From positions 89,118,708 to 89,182,707 of the forward strand of contig OX104127.1 of the NCBI GenBank assembly GCA_944470555.2: a stretch of 64,000 nucleotides of DNA. Reading direction: 5' to 3'. Below are positions 38,154 to 49,594 of this stretch, piece after piece. Below the pieces are notes generated by a model. It was not told the origin of the DNA, did no database searches, and worked only from the letters and a program-made list of their open reading frames with translations. How positions within the stretch are numbered: position 1 is the stretch's first letter; each line of letters begins with the position of its first letter. This DNA is from Heterobilharzia americana. Taxonomy: Eukaryota > Platyhelminthes > Trematoda > Strigeidida > Schistosomatidae. Both the position numbers and the translations under genes were made by a program.

Positions 38154-38156
<3 letters not shown>
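37620..38156. other. Intron 3, single-copy-looking stretch
   Basis: Contains a (TG)10-type run at 37720-37737. No coding signal. Confidence 0.45.

Positions 38157-38217
<61 letters not shown>
38157..38217. repeat. (AT)n microsatellite
   Basis: About 30 uninterrupted AT dinucleotides, followed by the short repeat shared with 25.7 kb. Confidence 0.95.
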
Positions 38218-38218
<1 letters not shown>

Positions 38219-38289
38219 CCCCACGTATAACCTTCCGTCTTTTTCCGGGCTTAGGATCGGCTAGTAAACTAGTGAACTACTAACTAGTT

Positions 38290-38432
38290 GAGGTGATATG
38301 GAGATCGTGTGAGTAAGAAATGAAGGTTTATGGGCAGTCGTGAAGCCAGGTTAAAAAGACTGCACAAAAGAGAGTGGAACGGCAACGTGCTACTGAATCT
38401 GTATGTTCCGCCAGGAACTAAAGGGACAAATA
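38290..38432 (+). mobile_element. LINE-A 3' fragment L8
   Basis: Matches the last about 140 bases of the family (GGAGATCGTGTGAGTAAGAA ... GGAACTAAAGGGACAAATA), ending 60 bases before the exon 4 acceptor region. Confidence 0.7.
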
Positions 38433-38531
38433 GAATTATATACATCAGCCACTTTCCTTTTCATCATTCTTCTATCTTCTTTTTTTTTTGTAGATGCAGT
38501 CAATATGAGTAATATCAATGCACTTTTACAG

Positions 38532-38566
38532 TCAAAATGCCTGACTTTTCATCACCTATGTGCAAA
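38532..38566 (+). CDS. PDE8: Exon 4 of the chain: micro-exon before the linker helix (phase 1 to 0)
   Basis: A 35-base exon from acceptor GCACTTTTACAG to donor TGCAAA/gtaagt. Joined, it reads V-KMPDFSSPMCK and leads straight into VIAILN of exon 5. Human PDE8A has MTIEAPITK before VINII, with the same P-x-x-K spacing. A stronger-looking acceptor (T-rich tract ending TTTGTAG) lies 38 bases upstream at 38493. Using it keeps the exon open but shifts frame and hits TGA at the second codon of exon 5. The downstream acceptor is therefore chosen for the productive mRNA. A LINE-A 3' fragment ends about 100 bases upstream. Confidence 0.62.
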
Positions 38567-39054
38567 GTAAGTGTTACTAGTAATTAAAGTAATGGTAATA
38601 ATAATGATATAGTAATTGATAAATAAGTACGTAGTTTACAACTGATACAGCTTACAACTATCTTGTTCACAATATCAGAAATCACATGTATTTCGATCTC
38701 TTTATTAATTATAGCGGTTAACAGTGTAACTTAAGCAACAGGTGTATTTTTCAGTGACCTTCTTCAGAATCATCACTAGTATATGTTAGGGAGAAAGGAA
38801 ATTCACATTGGATACGAAACCGTAAGAAAACATACTAACCGTAGAATGTAAGTCAGGTAGCTGTTACCTGGCTAAAAGTTTTAGTTGATTGGTTTCATTT
38901 GCTTATAAGTCAGCATCATCATTACAGACGAACTGTAACACACTGCAGACGTGCAAGATATTACACAAATCTCCTCTTGGAAAAGATGTATAGTAATTAC
39001 ACATTTTAATGATAATAAATAACTATAAACATTTTCTAATTACTAATTGTAATT
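38567..39054. other. Intron 4, no recognised feature
   Basis: Nothing recognised. Confidence 0.45.
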
Positions 39055-39470
39055 CTCTGTTGTTTTACTGGGTCGAATTGTTTGACCTCCATTGGCATAT
39101 GGGTTCGTATGCGGATGCTTCGACATTACTTGAATATTTATTATGATAATTTACTTGCTTTTGTCAGGCAGAGGAATCCAGGACGCGCGTTTCGTCATCA
39201 GGTATTCCATTCAGTAAAAAAAAATGAGAATTACAAGCATTTAAACAAATAGTAACAACTAATATCCCTTGTACAAGAGGTGGCTATCTTGTCTCCGTGA
39301 CCTACTGAATATCATATTAGCGGTTGATACAGTAGGTACGACGTTTGAGTCTCGGTGGGAACAACATGGCTGACTGAGGTGCAGGTAAATGCAGCTGACG
39401 AGTTCCAAGTCGGATGAAACATGTGTACTAGATTCCTCTACTAGCCACAACCAAGTAAATTATCATAAAC
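39055..39470. repeat. HHR-1 SINE pair, back to back (minus 39055-39240, plus 39240-39470)
   Basis: Minus half (39165-39211): CTGATGA runs directly into CGAAACGCGCGTCCTGG, a hammerhead with no stem II. Plus half: head with GTTTGAGTCTCGG (B-box-like), then CTGACGAGTTCCAAGTCGG and ATGAAAC, with stem II weakened. Confidence 0.6.
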
Positions 39471-40421
39471 ATTTGTTTGTTCTCACCGCTTACATGGAGA
39501 CTTATGAAATATATGTTTTACAAACGGTTGTGTCAATTTTCCATCTACCTCTTATCCTCATTCCCTCTCTTTGTTCAACTTCATGTCTCATGCTACTAAC
39601 TTGTCTGAAATTTCATTAATATAGTCTTTCTGTATTCATAATTCAGTTACTCAGACTAATGTTCAAAGAAGGAAAAATAAGAAAACAGTACAAAATCAGT
39701 TAAGTAACTTTTTGGTGTAAGATAGACAGAGAGAGTGGAAAGATGAGGGTAAGAGGGGGGGGGAGGCAAAAACGGAGAGATAAGAAGGTCTAGCTGAAGG
39801 GATTCATTAATCCAGACTAATTGACATAAATGTATGTATAGGTTAATGAGAGGAGAAATATGTTGTCTAGACAGCAGTTTGAATACTCACTGGAATCACT
39901 AACCAAGAGAGATAGAATAACAGAGTTTTTTCTCTGGTAACAGTATGTACAACATTAAAACTTCTCTTAGCTGTATTACATGTGAATAAGTGGCATGTGT
40001 ATGTAAAACATACGGTTAATCAGTTAGATTATTGTCTGATTATATGTGGGAGTGAGTTAATTGAGTGGAAATTAACTGACTGAATGATTTAAACCTCATT
40101 AGGATCACCTATAATGATGACGTATAAGGCTGATGATAGTGATGACGTAGGTGATAATGAAGAGAATATCTAACAGTGAAACACTCTGGGATTTTATACA
40201 TTATGCTCATCCCTTCGATTTATCTGGCCTTCAGCTGTCCTAAAATGATGCATTCAGGCTGGTATTAAGAGCTGATTCCTTCTTATACCAAACTGTCGGT
40301 AAGATAAAGAGATTGCCTTATTCCACTGATATACTGAAGATCTCAATGTTTCCAATGAATCACGATTAAAAATAAACACCAGTGAATAACTCTGTATTCA
40401 TCAACATCATTCTCAAAATTT
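39471..40421. other. Intron 4, no recognised feature
   Basis: A G9 run sits at about 39756-39764. No other structure recognised. Confidence 0.45.
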
Positions 40422-41740
40422 AAGAGTAAAACTTGGGCACTGTGGTTGATTGTAATTCCATTTTAGTCTGTTTATTAGAGATGTCACACAGTGAAGGAAC
40501 AGTATCATTTACTGAATGACATTTCGGACACAATTTATTGTCCACATTCATATCAGATAATGCCACAACTTCGAGACAGAGTTTGTATAGTCCTAATCTT
40601 CTCTCCTTCTCTGTGATGAAAAGGGTAGTAGAATTTTCCATATATCTGGGACAAGTGTAGAATCATTTCGATTGCATGTATTTGGTGTTGATTCGATAAA
40701 CAAAGATTCCGTTATCAATCTCTCCCTCCAACCAAACAACTTAGTTTCCAACACTGTCACTCTAACCCATCCTACTGTCTGATTGTGTGTCATCGTATGC
40801 AGAGCTATAGACGAGCTTTTCTCTAGATTTCTTATCTTATTAGGAAGGATCTACAAATCTTGATTTAGTTAAGTTTTTGTGCTCTGTTATTGTAATCGAC
40901 CCTAGTCGACTACTTTGACCAACCAACTTATGTACTTGACCTCGCAATCACTGCAAGGGAAGGGGTTTGGTAGACCAGATTATTTTGGTTAATTGCATCG
41001 ATAGGATCTTTTAACCTACAAAGCTTGTTTCTGAGTGAGTTTGTTGGTTTGAATGCCACTCTAATACCAGCCAGCCTTATTGAGAATTCTTCATAATGTT
41101 TCTGAGGTGCCTTCCTTGTATGGTAACACAACAGAGGCTTTGAATTCTCTCTTAAGCCTGTCACCATTATTACCATTAGTAGTAGAATTGTTATTAATAA
41201 CATCTGTATTACTGCTGTTACTACCACTGCTAATATTTTTCTTTCGATTTCTTATGAATTTATTTATAAGTTTTAGTGGGCAATTATTGAGACACAAAGT
41301 GTTCTTGGTGTGTCTAATTTCTTGTCGTAGATTTTCTGATCTACTAGTAAGCTTTTTCGCCCTATCACCTAGGCACTTAACTAGACCTACTTTGACTGAA
41401 ATGGGGTGGGAGGATTTGAAGTATAAGTAGCAATGCGTGGGTTTCCTATAGACACTAGTCTCTAAACTTTTGTCTTGTATTCATTTAATCTTGCAATCCA
41501 ACATTGCTAGCTCACTTTCATCACTTTCTTAGTCACAGGTAAATTGGATTGCATTCACTGCTGAGTTCATATGTGCCAGGAACCTTTTGATGTATTCCAA
41601 TTTCACTACTGTAAACGTATCATCTACATATCGGAACCATATCTGTGGAGTAGGACTAAATGTTTGAAGGGCTATCCGTTCCCAACTATCCATCAATATG
41701 TCTGCGACGATAGAGGATATTGGTGATCCCATGGCAACAT
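40422..41740 (-). mobile_element. Penelope-like element PLE-A1, RT to GIY-YIG and 3' end
   Basis: Minus-strand order: RT palm with MGSPISSIVADILMD and catalytic YVDDTF (41529-41732); thumb with RLAGIRVAFKPTNSLRNKL (about 41020-41100); GIY-YIG start CEVKY (about 40930); and the C-terminal signature ESLFIESTPNTCNRND (40640-40720). All parts of a PLE C-terminal half are present but split by frameshifts. RT motifs before MGSPIS are missing (5' truncated). Canonical PLEs join RT and a GIY-YIG endonuclease in one protein. Confidence 0.85.
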
Positions 41741-41849
41741 CTTTTCATTAGGATTGTGTCTAACATCTACAGTTTTTAAGTTCCAAAATAAAATATATAA
41801 ACAAACTGAAGGTTTAGCCATAGGATCATCGATATAAATAATCGGGTTT

Positions 41850-42285
41850 ACGAAATCTCTTTATATGATTGCGAAGTCAAATACGTAGGTCAAAGCAGTC
41901 GACCAGGGTCGATTACAATAACAGAGCACAAAAACTTACCTTGATCAAAACCACTAAATCCTAATAGGATAGGAAATTCAGAAAAAAACTCGACTATAGC
42001 TTTGCATGCAACTACACATCACATAATAAGGAAGTTTATCGAATCAACGCCAAATACATGCAATCGAAATGATTCTACACTTGTCCCAGTTATATGGAAA
42101 ATTCTACTACTCTTGTCATCACAGAGAAGGAGAGAAGATTAGGACTATACAAACTCTGTCTCGAAGTTGTGGCATTATCTGATATGAATATGGACAATGA
42201 ATTGTGTCCGAAACGTTATTCAGTAAATGATACTGTTCCTTCACTGTGTGATATTTCTAATAAACAGACTATAAAATAGAATCAT
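41850..42285 (+). mobile_element. Inverted 3' copy at the 5' side of PLE-A1
   Basis: The plus strand reads YDCEVKYVGQSSRPGSITIT then EHKNL (GIY-YIG core, better kept than in PLE-A1) and ENSTTLVITEKERRLGLYKL, the same 3' segment as minus 40420-40641. It has an internal deletion relative to PLE-A1. Confidence 0.82.
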
Positions 42286-42664
42286 TCTCAAAAGCTGAAC
42301 AATTACTGTTCGTAGTGAATGATAAAAATATATTAGTGTGAAACTGCTGGTTCGAATCCCCCAACGGCGTAGATTTCCATTTCACCGTCAATCACACATC
42401 CTTTAGTATCATTGACACAAGTTCGTCAAACCACCCTATCTCAGATAGTTAGGCTGAAAATCAGTATGTCTTAGTAGGTTTCAGTTAGGAATTGTGACAT
42501 AAGAATGAAAGTTACGTAAGAAGTAGTAAAATAAGTTACAATATGAATTAGTAACGATAGGGGAATAAGTTTAATTTACACCTGATAGATATAGAGAATC
42601 TGTAACAGACTGAGTAAACAGTTGTCGGTGTGAAGAAGAGGTCGAGTAACTCGACCCAATATAA

Positions 42665-42960
42665 CAACAGGAGATACTCGTTGGCTGTCATGCTTTAGTG
42701 GCCAAGCGGAGAACTGTTCGAAGTTTGAATCGATGAGTACTAGACTCAAGTTTCAGTGGGGACAACACCACTTACTAAGATATAAGTACATTCAGCTGAC
42801 GAGTCCCAAGTTGGACGAAACGCGTGTCCTGGATTACACTGCTGGTCATCAAGCAAACTACAGCATAATGAATACTCATACGGTATCGAGGCATCCGGAC
42901 AGAATCCCATCTACCAACATAGGTCAAACAATTTGACACAACATAGCAACTCGAAATTAT
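42665..42960 (+). repeat. HHR-1 (SM-alpha-like) SINE
   Basis: tRNA-like head (TTTAGTGGCCAAGCGG), B-box-like GTTTGAATCGATG, hammerhead, then a tail ending with TCAAACAATTTGACAC. A truncated tail of a previous unit (AACTCGACCCAATATAACAA) lies just upstream at 42645, suggesting a former dimer. Confidence 0.7.
42785..42845 (+). ncRNA. HHR-1 hammerhead ribozyme (plus)
   Basis: CTGACGA (42796-42802), stem II GTCC-CAAGTT-GGAC, GAAA, short stem III ACGCGTGTC with the cut expected after GTC at 42828, then CTGGATTACACTGCTGG as the stem I return. Matches the SM-alpha hammerhead as I remember it except TTCC to TTAC. Confidence 0.78.
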
Positions 42961-45829
42961 AATTATCAGACAAGGAGAAGGGTAAGTTAAAATTTTATAT
43001 GATGATATTGAGATTGTCATGATGTTTAGAATTAAATCAATTTTGATAAGTGAGTGGAAACGCTGCTTATAACCAAGCAATTCTGCTTTCCATCTTTATA
43101 CTGTCTGAGGCGATTCAACACTGCAAAGTAAACGCTTCCCTAAACCATTTAAAAAAATTCTGTTGCATTTTTTAAGCGACAATAAACGAATCATTTTTGG
43201 GACTGTTTGTCAACTGTTAACTAAATTTTCTCCAATAATCTATTGGTCAACTTGCTTTGACCTTCACTGAGCCATGCTAGGAATTACTGGCTTCGATGTT
43301 GTAGTTTTGTTTCTGAGTATTGGCTCTTCAACTACGGCGTACTTTCCCATTTTGCAGTCATGTATATTTTCAATTCATATGCTAGTTTCTAATTGATTTA
43401 CGCACTAATCTGTGTTCTTCTCAATTCCTTGAGTTGAAACTCCCACTTAGGTTACCATGGCCATTTTTGAGGGGTTGTTGAATGCGATCGAAATTATTAG
43501 GTAACTTCTATGCAGTTATTGACTCTTGAACCAACCACAGCACATTCAGGATTACAGTCTTATCCATTATATGTGATAACAATGACGAAAACAAAACTCC
43601 TCACTGAAGTCTTTCTTTTATAACTTTATTCTGATCTCTGAATTACTTTTACTTACTTAATTTGGAAGTAGTTGTTCAGATGAAACTGTCAGGATGCATG
43701 TATGGATTAATTTTGGAGAAAAAAGATGTTTATTGTACAACCTGGTGTTTAGTGGGTCGTTTAAATTCGCTTCGCCTTATCACAGTATTAATTTTCCAAA
43801 AGGCAATTCAAGTACTGAATGAAAACAGACTGGGAACAAGTTTACATTGGATAATTTTTGCAATCTAGAGATCTATCCACTTATACTATCCTGTTAATCA
43901 AAAGGCATGAATGACTAGCGTAAAGCCTAGCATTACTGCGTCACGATCCAAATTGTCACTGCACGGATTAGAACGTCGAGAGCAATGTTAACAGGTAGGA
44001 TGATACACAAGTGGAGGTAATTCTACAACATTAACGTGAGAAAAGAGATGAAGCAATTGTAGACATGGAATTTCAATGACACCCATCAGGATGGATGTGT
44101 TTCTGTAAATGGCTCAGAGAAACGGTATATATTGGTATCGCATCTTGGTTGAGTAGCCTTAGTTTATTGTCAACCTAATCCTGTTTGGTTTATCATTATA
44201 CTTGAGGACTTTTACGAATCAACGCTCACGATCGGCTTATTTCCCCCTATACTAGTACTTTTTTAAGTCTGGTTCCGACGAGAGTGATGCTACGGAGATA
44301 AGAGTTCCAGATAGTGACCTGACTCAAGTGTGTGCTCTCTGCTGCAGTAAGCAGTTACAAAATAGGGTTGATCACTTCATGCTAACAAGTTCTAACAGAA
44401 GAATTTTTTTTTTCGGCACAGTGACCAGCCTTCATTCATACAAGCACACATTCATCAAATCACATAAGCTACTGACAATATATAAGTAGCATAGTGTGCA
44501 TATTCGAAATAGGAAAGCAAAGATGGTAATCAGACAATTTGTGCAGGAAAGACTTCATGACCATTGACTGAACTAGTGGCTGAAAGTGTATCTTCTGTAA
44601 ACATGCAGTCACTCATATATTGCCCACTAGATAGACACAAATCAGTATTACGTTACAGATTCCAAAGTCCTGATCGAAACCTATCAAGTGAATTTGCAAA
44701 CTGATCATTAAGCTAAGAGACTCCATACTAATTGTACCCTCTTTCAAGATATTCGATAACTGGAAACAGTTGTCAAGAAGTAATGCCTCCTTGTCTTGGC
44801 TTCTCGTCTCCACAGCCATGGAGGAATTGATGCTACCTGTGAATTCTGGGCTTGCATTATCAAGCACTGTATTCAGAAATGTTACTGTTGAGTTATCGGT
44901 TTTCTGACTGACTTGATGAAAGCATGAAGCCTAAGCCCAAGATTTTCTTTTGTCTACTTCAAATTACCTAACGGTATCAAAATTATTTTATGATGAAAAT
45001 GTGACCCGTCTCGTTCTAGTCTTGTCATTTTCGAATGCATGACAGTAGTTCCACTGAAAGTCCAAAGTAGGCCTCATTGCGTTCCAGAATCTTGTTGATT
45101 AATGTACGCTGTATGGTAAAACATATGGTAAAACACTTGAGGCTTTTATAGAATTATGAAGACTCAATTGAAAAATACCCAATAGAAATCGATGGCAATT
45201 CAGGTGAAGCTAGATACTGATACTTCTTAACCGGGAGTTAACTAGTATTCTGTCAAAAAAACATAAAATGTTTAATCATTCGTAAAACGGTCATTTTTGA
45301 TCACTTAGCTATGTAAAATCATTTTGCCTAGAAACCAAGGTTGTTTTCTCAAGTTAGCTACCAGCACTAGTCAACATTAGCTTGGGGATCGTTTTGCTTG
45401 TATTCGCTTCGTCAAGTTGAAAATTTGACACATTTAAGTTTTCAGCAGTTACCTAATTGACCTGAGTCACTTAAGAAGGATAGGTAAAATTGATATGATT
45501 CAGCTGAAGAAATATATAGGGTTTGTCTGCTGGTTTGAGCAGTTCCTACTGCTTTACTGAATGAAAGTGAATTTGAAAATATTTTAATTGTCTAAGATTT
45601 TATACTTGGAATAAATTCAGATTTCAGTACTATTGGACAACAGTATTCAAGGGTTGGACTGATAATTCCATGTTAAGAATTTTATCTCTGTATGAAGTAT
45701 AGAAATTTCTGCTAAGCATCTTACAGTTCCCAGTCAAACATTATTCATCATTCAGGTTGGTGTTTGTCCTATAAGTCGTAATTAAATCACTTAGTCACAA
45801 CTTAAGCTAATATGAATATTGAGGGAGAC
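42961..45829. other. Intron 4, no recognised feature
   Basis: AT-rich intron; open stretches of 62-84 codons without splice or family support. Confidence 0.4.
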
Positions 45830-46115
45830 GTGGGGATTTGGAAATATTTCAAGTTGTTATTTAGTTGGAGGAACAAAGGAGACCCATGGGCTCTGGATAG
45901 CTGTTCCATCCTAGTGCGGGACTCCTCAGCAGTGCGCACCCACGACCCTCTGGTCCTGCGGCCAGCACCTTACCATTGAGCCACTGGGTCAGAATCCAAT
46001 GCTCCATATTTCCAACTTCTGTTGGCTCACGATATAGTGCAACCACCACCCAATGTCATAGTTGAGTAACTGTCCTCACGACCATCAGGCTTTGCCCCCA
46101 CCGGTCACGAATGAA
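45830..46115 (-). repeat. HHR-2 SINE with damaged ribozyme
   Basis: Minus strand: A box TGGCTCAATGG, weak B box, then CTGAGGAGTCCCGCACTAGG and ATGGAACAG (GAAA changed to GGAA). Stem I GCACTG kept. Confidence 0.6.
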
Positions 46116-46429
46116 TATTAATTAGCTGAAAATCAGACTATATTTAATTGATGAACCACTTTGAAACCTTTTTTGTAGTATAAATCCAATCAGATTGTGA
46201 TACTTTCTTTAAACGACGAAACTAGAACACAATTAAATTCGAATAATAGAGCTTATTTTTATTCTCAATTGTTTTTTATATAAAATATATGAAATATACT
46301 ACTTTTAAACGATTGTGTGCATTGAAAATCACGTAGTTTCATAATTTGTATGTGTGTACAGGTTCCTTAAGGAATTCAACTTTACGAATTGAGATAATCC
46401 ATACTCCTGGTGTTTACGCAGTTAGCTGA

Positions 46430-47510
46430 CATAACTTTTATCAGACTTTTCATAACTGAGATATTTTTGGTGTTGTGTTAGCTGAGCTGGACCTTCGTTT
46501 TCATTGTAAGCAACATCATCAGCAAAAACTTCAGAAAGAAGTTGGCGATAAGGTTTTCTCCTCAATTTATTTATTGGCTTATCCTGATAGCCTTGTGTGT
46601 GATTGATTGTTTCTGCCAAGGTCTTGTCACTCTCTCTATGTTTATTTTGATTGGCTGTTCTAATGACCTGAAATTTGACCTTCTTGTTGATTCTTATTGG
46701 TTGATAGATGGGGTCAATGTCAATGTATCTGTCGATTGCTGACCGACCTGAATACCAAGCTGGTAAAAATTCTATGGCCTTCTTTGTATTTCCTCTATTC
46801 AGGCTTTTCTCATTTTGCCTGCCAAATTCATGTCCAGAGTTGTCTTCATGCATTGATATGGGCTAAGATATGTCGTGACGCTTCACTACTAGTTGATATC
46901 TATGTAGACAGATGCTAAGAGTGAGACCACTCTGTTCGATGTAGTGTTTTGTATCCTTTGACCTGCATAACATATATTGAAGAAATTTTGTGGACTTGTG
47001 GGATACAGCGATTTCAAAAGGTCTCAATAATCTGGTCGTGATCTCGGAGACATTGTTCATGTAGGGTAGGACAATCCATTTGTTGAATTTCGAGGTTGAT
47101 GACGAATTATGTAAACATTTTTCAATGAAGTTACGTGGATAGTCAGTCTTTTGGAAAACAGTCATCAAATAGTTTTCTTCTTTTCTTCTCAGGGTTGATG
47201 CACTACATTGTGTTTTCGCCCATCTGAACAATGTTTTCATACGACTTCTTTGTGTGTTGTGGGATTGTCGCTATAGTAGTTTAGAATTTGATCCGCATGA
47301 GTTGGTTTTCTGTATACTTCAGTTTCCGATTTACTCAAATCTGTTCTAGTTACCAGAATATCTAAAAATACAAGTTTGTGAATTGATTCCTCTTCAGTTT
47401 TGAATTTGATATCATCGAAAATGTTGTCGATTAATTTGTACTCGTCTTTTAGTTCGTCTCTTTTAATGATGAAAAAACGTGTCATCTAAACGATCTGATC
47501 TACAGTTTTG
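46430..47510 (-). mobile_element. Penelope-like element PLE-B, palm end to GIY-YIG
   Basis: Minus strand: LDDTFF (about 47480-47500), frameshifted into IIKRDELKDEYKLIDN; KLVFLDILVTR and VYRKPTHADQ; RKEENYLMTVFQKTDYPRNF; thumb RPFEIAVSHKSTKFLQYML; GIY-YIG remnant YIEQSGLTLSICLHRYQLVV; one in-frame stop; then the C terminus AWYSGRSAIDRYIDIDPIYQ. An internal deletion removes the VY-I-C start of GIY-YIG. The C-terminal AW-SG-IN-R-IDIDPIY form differs from PLE-A. Confidence 0.85.
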
Positions 47511-47512
47511 AT

Positions 47513-47650
47513 TTAATCAACGACACACAAAGCCACCTAGATAAGTTACCTAATAAACTTCAGAGAAAACCTTATTGCTCGCTTCTTTTTGAAGTTTTTG
47601 CTGATAATGTCTAGAATGATAATGAAAGCTTCACGATTAAAAAAATCCAG
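47513..47650 (+). mobile_element. Inverted 3' copy at the 5' side of PLE-B
   Basis: GAGAAAACCTTATTGCTCGC and TGAAGTTTTTGCTGATAATG repeat, inverted and diverged, the segment at 46505-46625. Confidence 0.72.
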
Positions 47651-48026
47651 TTTTGAGAACACAACACCATCAAAATTATTCTCCTGAACTGCAAATATTC
47701 TCCATCATGACTGAAATATTTCATGACGTAGCCTGATGAACACTTTGGTAATATTACATACCTAATTTATCATGAAACCTTCTCATAAATGAAGATTGAT
47801 TATCTCTTCATCATACTCTGATAGCTTGAATTACCTAGTCAACTTTGTTTGTCTAAATTTCTAACAGTTATTAAATGCCTAGTAATCCCTTGTACACTAA
47901 CTATCCTAACAAGGCGGTGAGATATACAGACTACTTAATCTACATTACAAAAACACTTTTAATAAACATATATAACAAAATATTAATCTATGATTCTTCT
48001 TTCATGAATATCTTTACATAATTTAG

Positions 48027-48200
48027 GTGATTGCAATATTGAATTCAGCTCGTGTTCGTTGTCCATTATCAATTGCAAAAGATTTACAAAAAGCTATAAA
48101 TTTAATATGCAATTCAGATGTATTTGTTGATCAGATAATGAAACCATTGAGTCGAACAAATGATCCAATCACAGCAGATTTAATTGAAGGTCTAGTCAAA
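48027..48200 (+). CDS. PDE8: Exon 5: PDE8 linker helix region (phase 0 to 0)
   Basis: An exact 58-codon exon, acceptor TACATAATTTAG, donor GTCAAA/gtaagc. It reads VIAILNSARVRCPLSIAKDL and continues with QKAINLICNSDVFVDQIM, then ITADLIEGLVK. This mirrors the human PDE8A segment VINIINAAQ ... VTEALDRVLEIL ... DLVGGLM that precedes the catalytic domain. The heptad-like hydrophobic spacing suggests a helix. Codon use and reading quality are far better than the surrounding repeats. Exons 4 and 6 join in phase without stops. This is one of the two exons on which the PDE8 call rests. Confidence 0.82.
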
Positions 48201-48639
48201 GTAAGCAAAATTAAACATATATCTACAGATTAACTGATTCACATAACTTCATTTTAATTTTATTACTATAATTGTTATCTGTTCTTGTTTCATTTTTTGT
48301 GTTACATGTTCAATGGTTTAATTACTAAGTTTTGTTTGAATACAGTTTCTTCCCGATTCAATAGAAAAGTTTAAATACACAGGTATACGAAAGAGTTCAG
48401 TCTGACTAACCAATAGAATTGAAAATTGATCAGTTATTCGAAAACTGTTCATGAGTTCCTTAGTCATGATTTTCTTCTTATTAATATTCATCAAAAGGAA
48501 CATTTGTGTTTGATTACAATGTAACTCTCTTTCTGTATTGATGACTGGAATCTATCACAACTATGTAGCAAGTTAATGTTGCAGCTAAAATACCATTTAA
48601 CCAAGAAATATATTATACAAATTGACCAGAAAGAATAGG

Positions 48640-48985
48640 CAACAATGAAATCTGGCCTGACAACAAACCAACCAAGAACCCATTGCCCAACGAATATGCA
48701 GAAGAGGAAAGTGGAGATGGGTTATATCGGATATACACTGAAAAGACCGTTTGAGGACATCACGCATCAGGCCAGGCCAGACCCTGGAGTGGAAACAAAA
48801 TGGGAAACGATGAGTTGGGCGTCCAAGCCGAGGGTGATATGGAGGAGACGGTGTGAGGAAGAAATAAAAGCTTGTGGGGAGTGGTGGCGCCAGGTTGAAA
48901 AGACTGTAGAGAATAGAGTGGAATGGAGACGTGCTACTGAAGCCCTATGTTCCACCCAAGGACTAATAATAATAATAATAATAGG
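48640..48985 (+). mobile_element. LINE-A 3' fragment L9 with (AAT)n tail
   Basis: KVEMGYIGYTLKRPFEDITH, the SWASKPRVIWRRRCEEE run and the end EALCSTQG, followed by seven AAT units. Confidence 0.78.
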
Positions 48986-49594
48986 ATACAAATCGATCAT
49001 TAATTGATAATCCACATGACTATCTCATTACTTTCTAGTCCATGATGAAATTTGTTGAATGCAGAATAAGACTATTTTAAACTAAAAGCAGTTCAGGGCA
49101 ACACAACTTTAAATTGTACTAAATTGTAAATTGAGTACCAGTCCCTTGATAATAAAATTGTCTTCAAAACTCTGTATAATGAGCAGTACTGATTGAAACT
49201 AGTTTTAGAAGGGATGGGTGTCTTACTTGTGTGGTAACTACTTTAGCATGAGTGTACCGGGATCAATTGATTCCGGTATATTGCCGATTGATTGTTCCAG
49301 GTACATCTTTTATGAGCTCTGAACTCAGTGAATGGATCTCTTATTGAGCCTTTACTTCTAGCTGGTTAATGAACATTACTGACTGTTAAAAACAACTTTG
49401 GACTTTTTATGTTAACCAGTATTGTTTAACTGAGGCCATAGACTAAGAGCCATACAGAGATTTCCTTCGACAAGGTGATATCATCAGTAAAACTGTTTTA
49501 CACAAAGAGTAAAGCAATGTTTACAGAAGTTGTTGTTATGGCTAATTTAGATAATAAAGCCAATCCATTATGCAAGAAGATGGGCATACGCTAA

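Noticed and set aside
37922..38218. 98-residue opening ending in an Ile-Tyr repeat.
   Set aside because: The end is an (AT)n microsatellite and no splice sites or similarity support the rest.
38494..38531. Longer exon 4 starting at the T-rich acceptor.
   Set aside because: Open in phase but frameshifts into TGA at the start of exon 5; kept only as a possible alternative splice form.
41080..41430. 116-residue Leu-rich plus-strand opening resembling a membrane protein.
   Set aside because: Antisense shadow of the PLE-A1 thumb/RT region on the minus strand.
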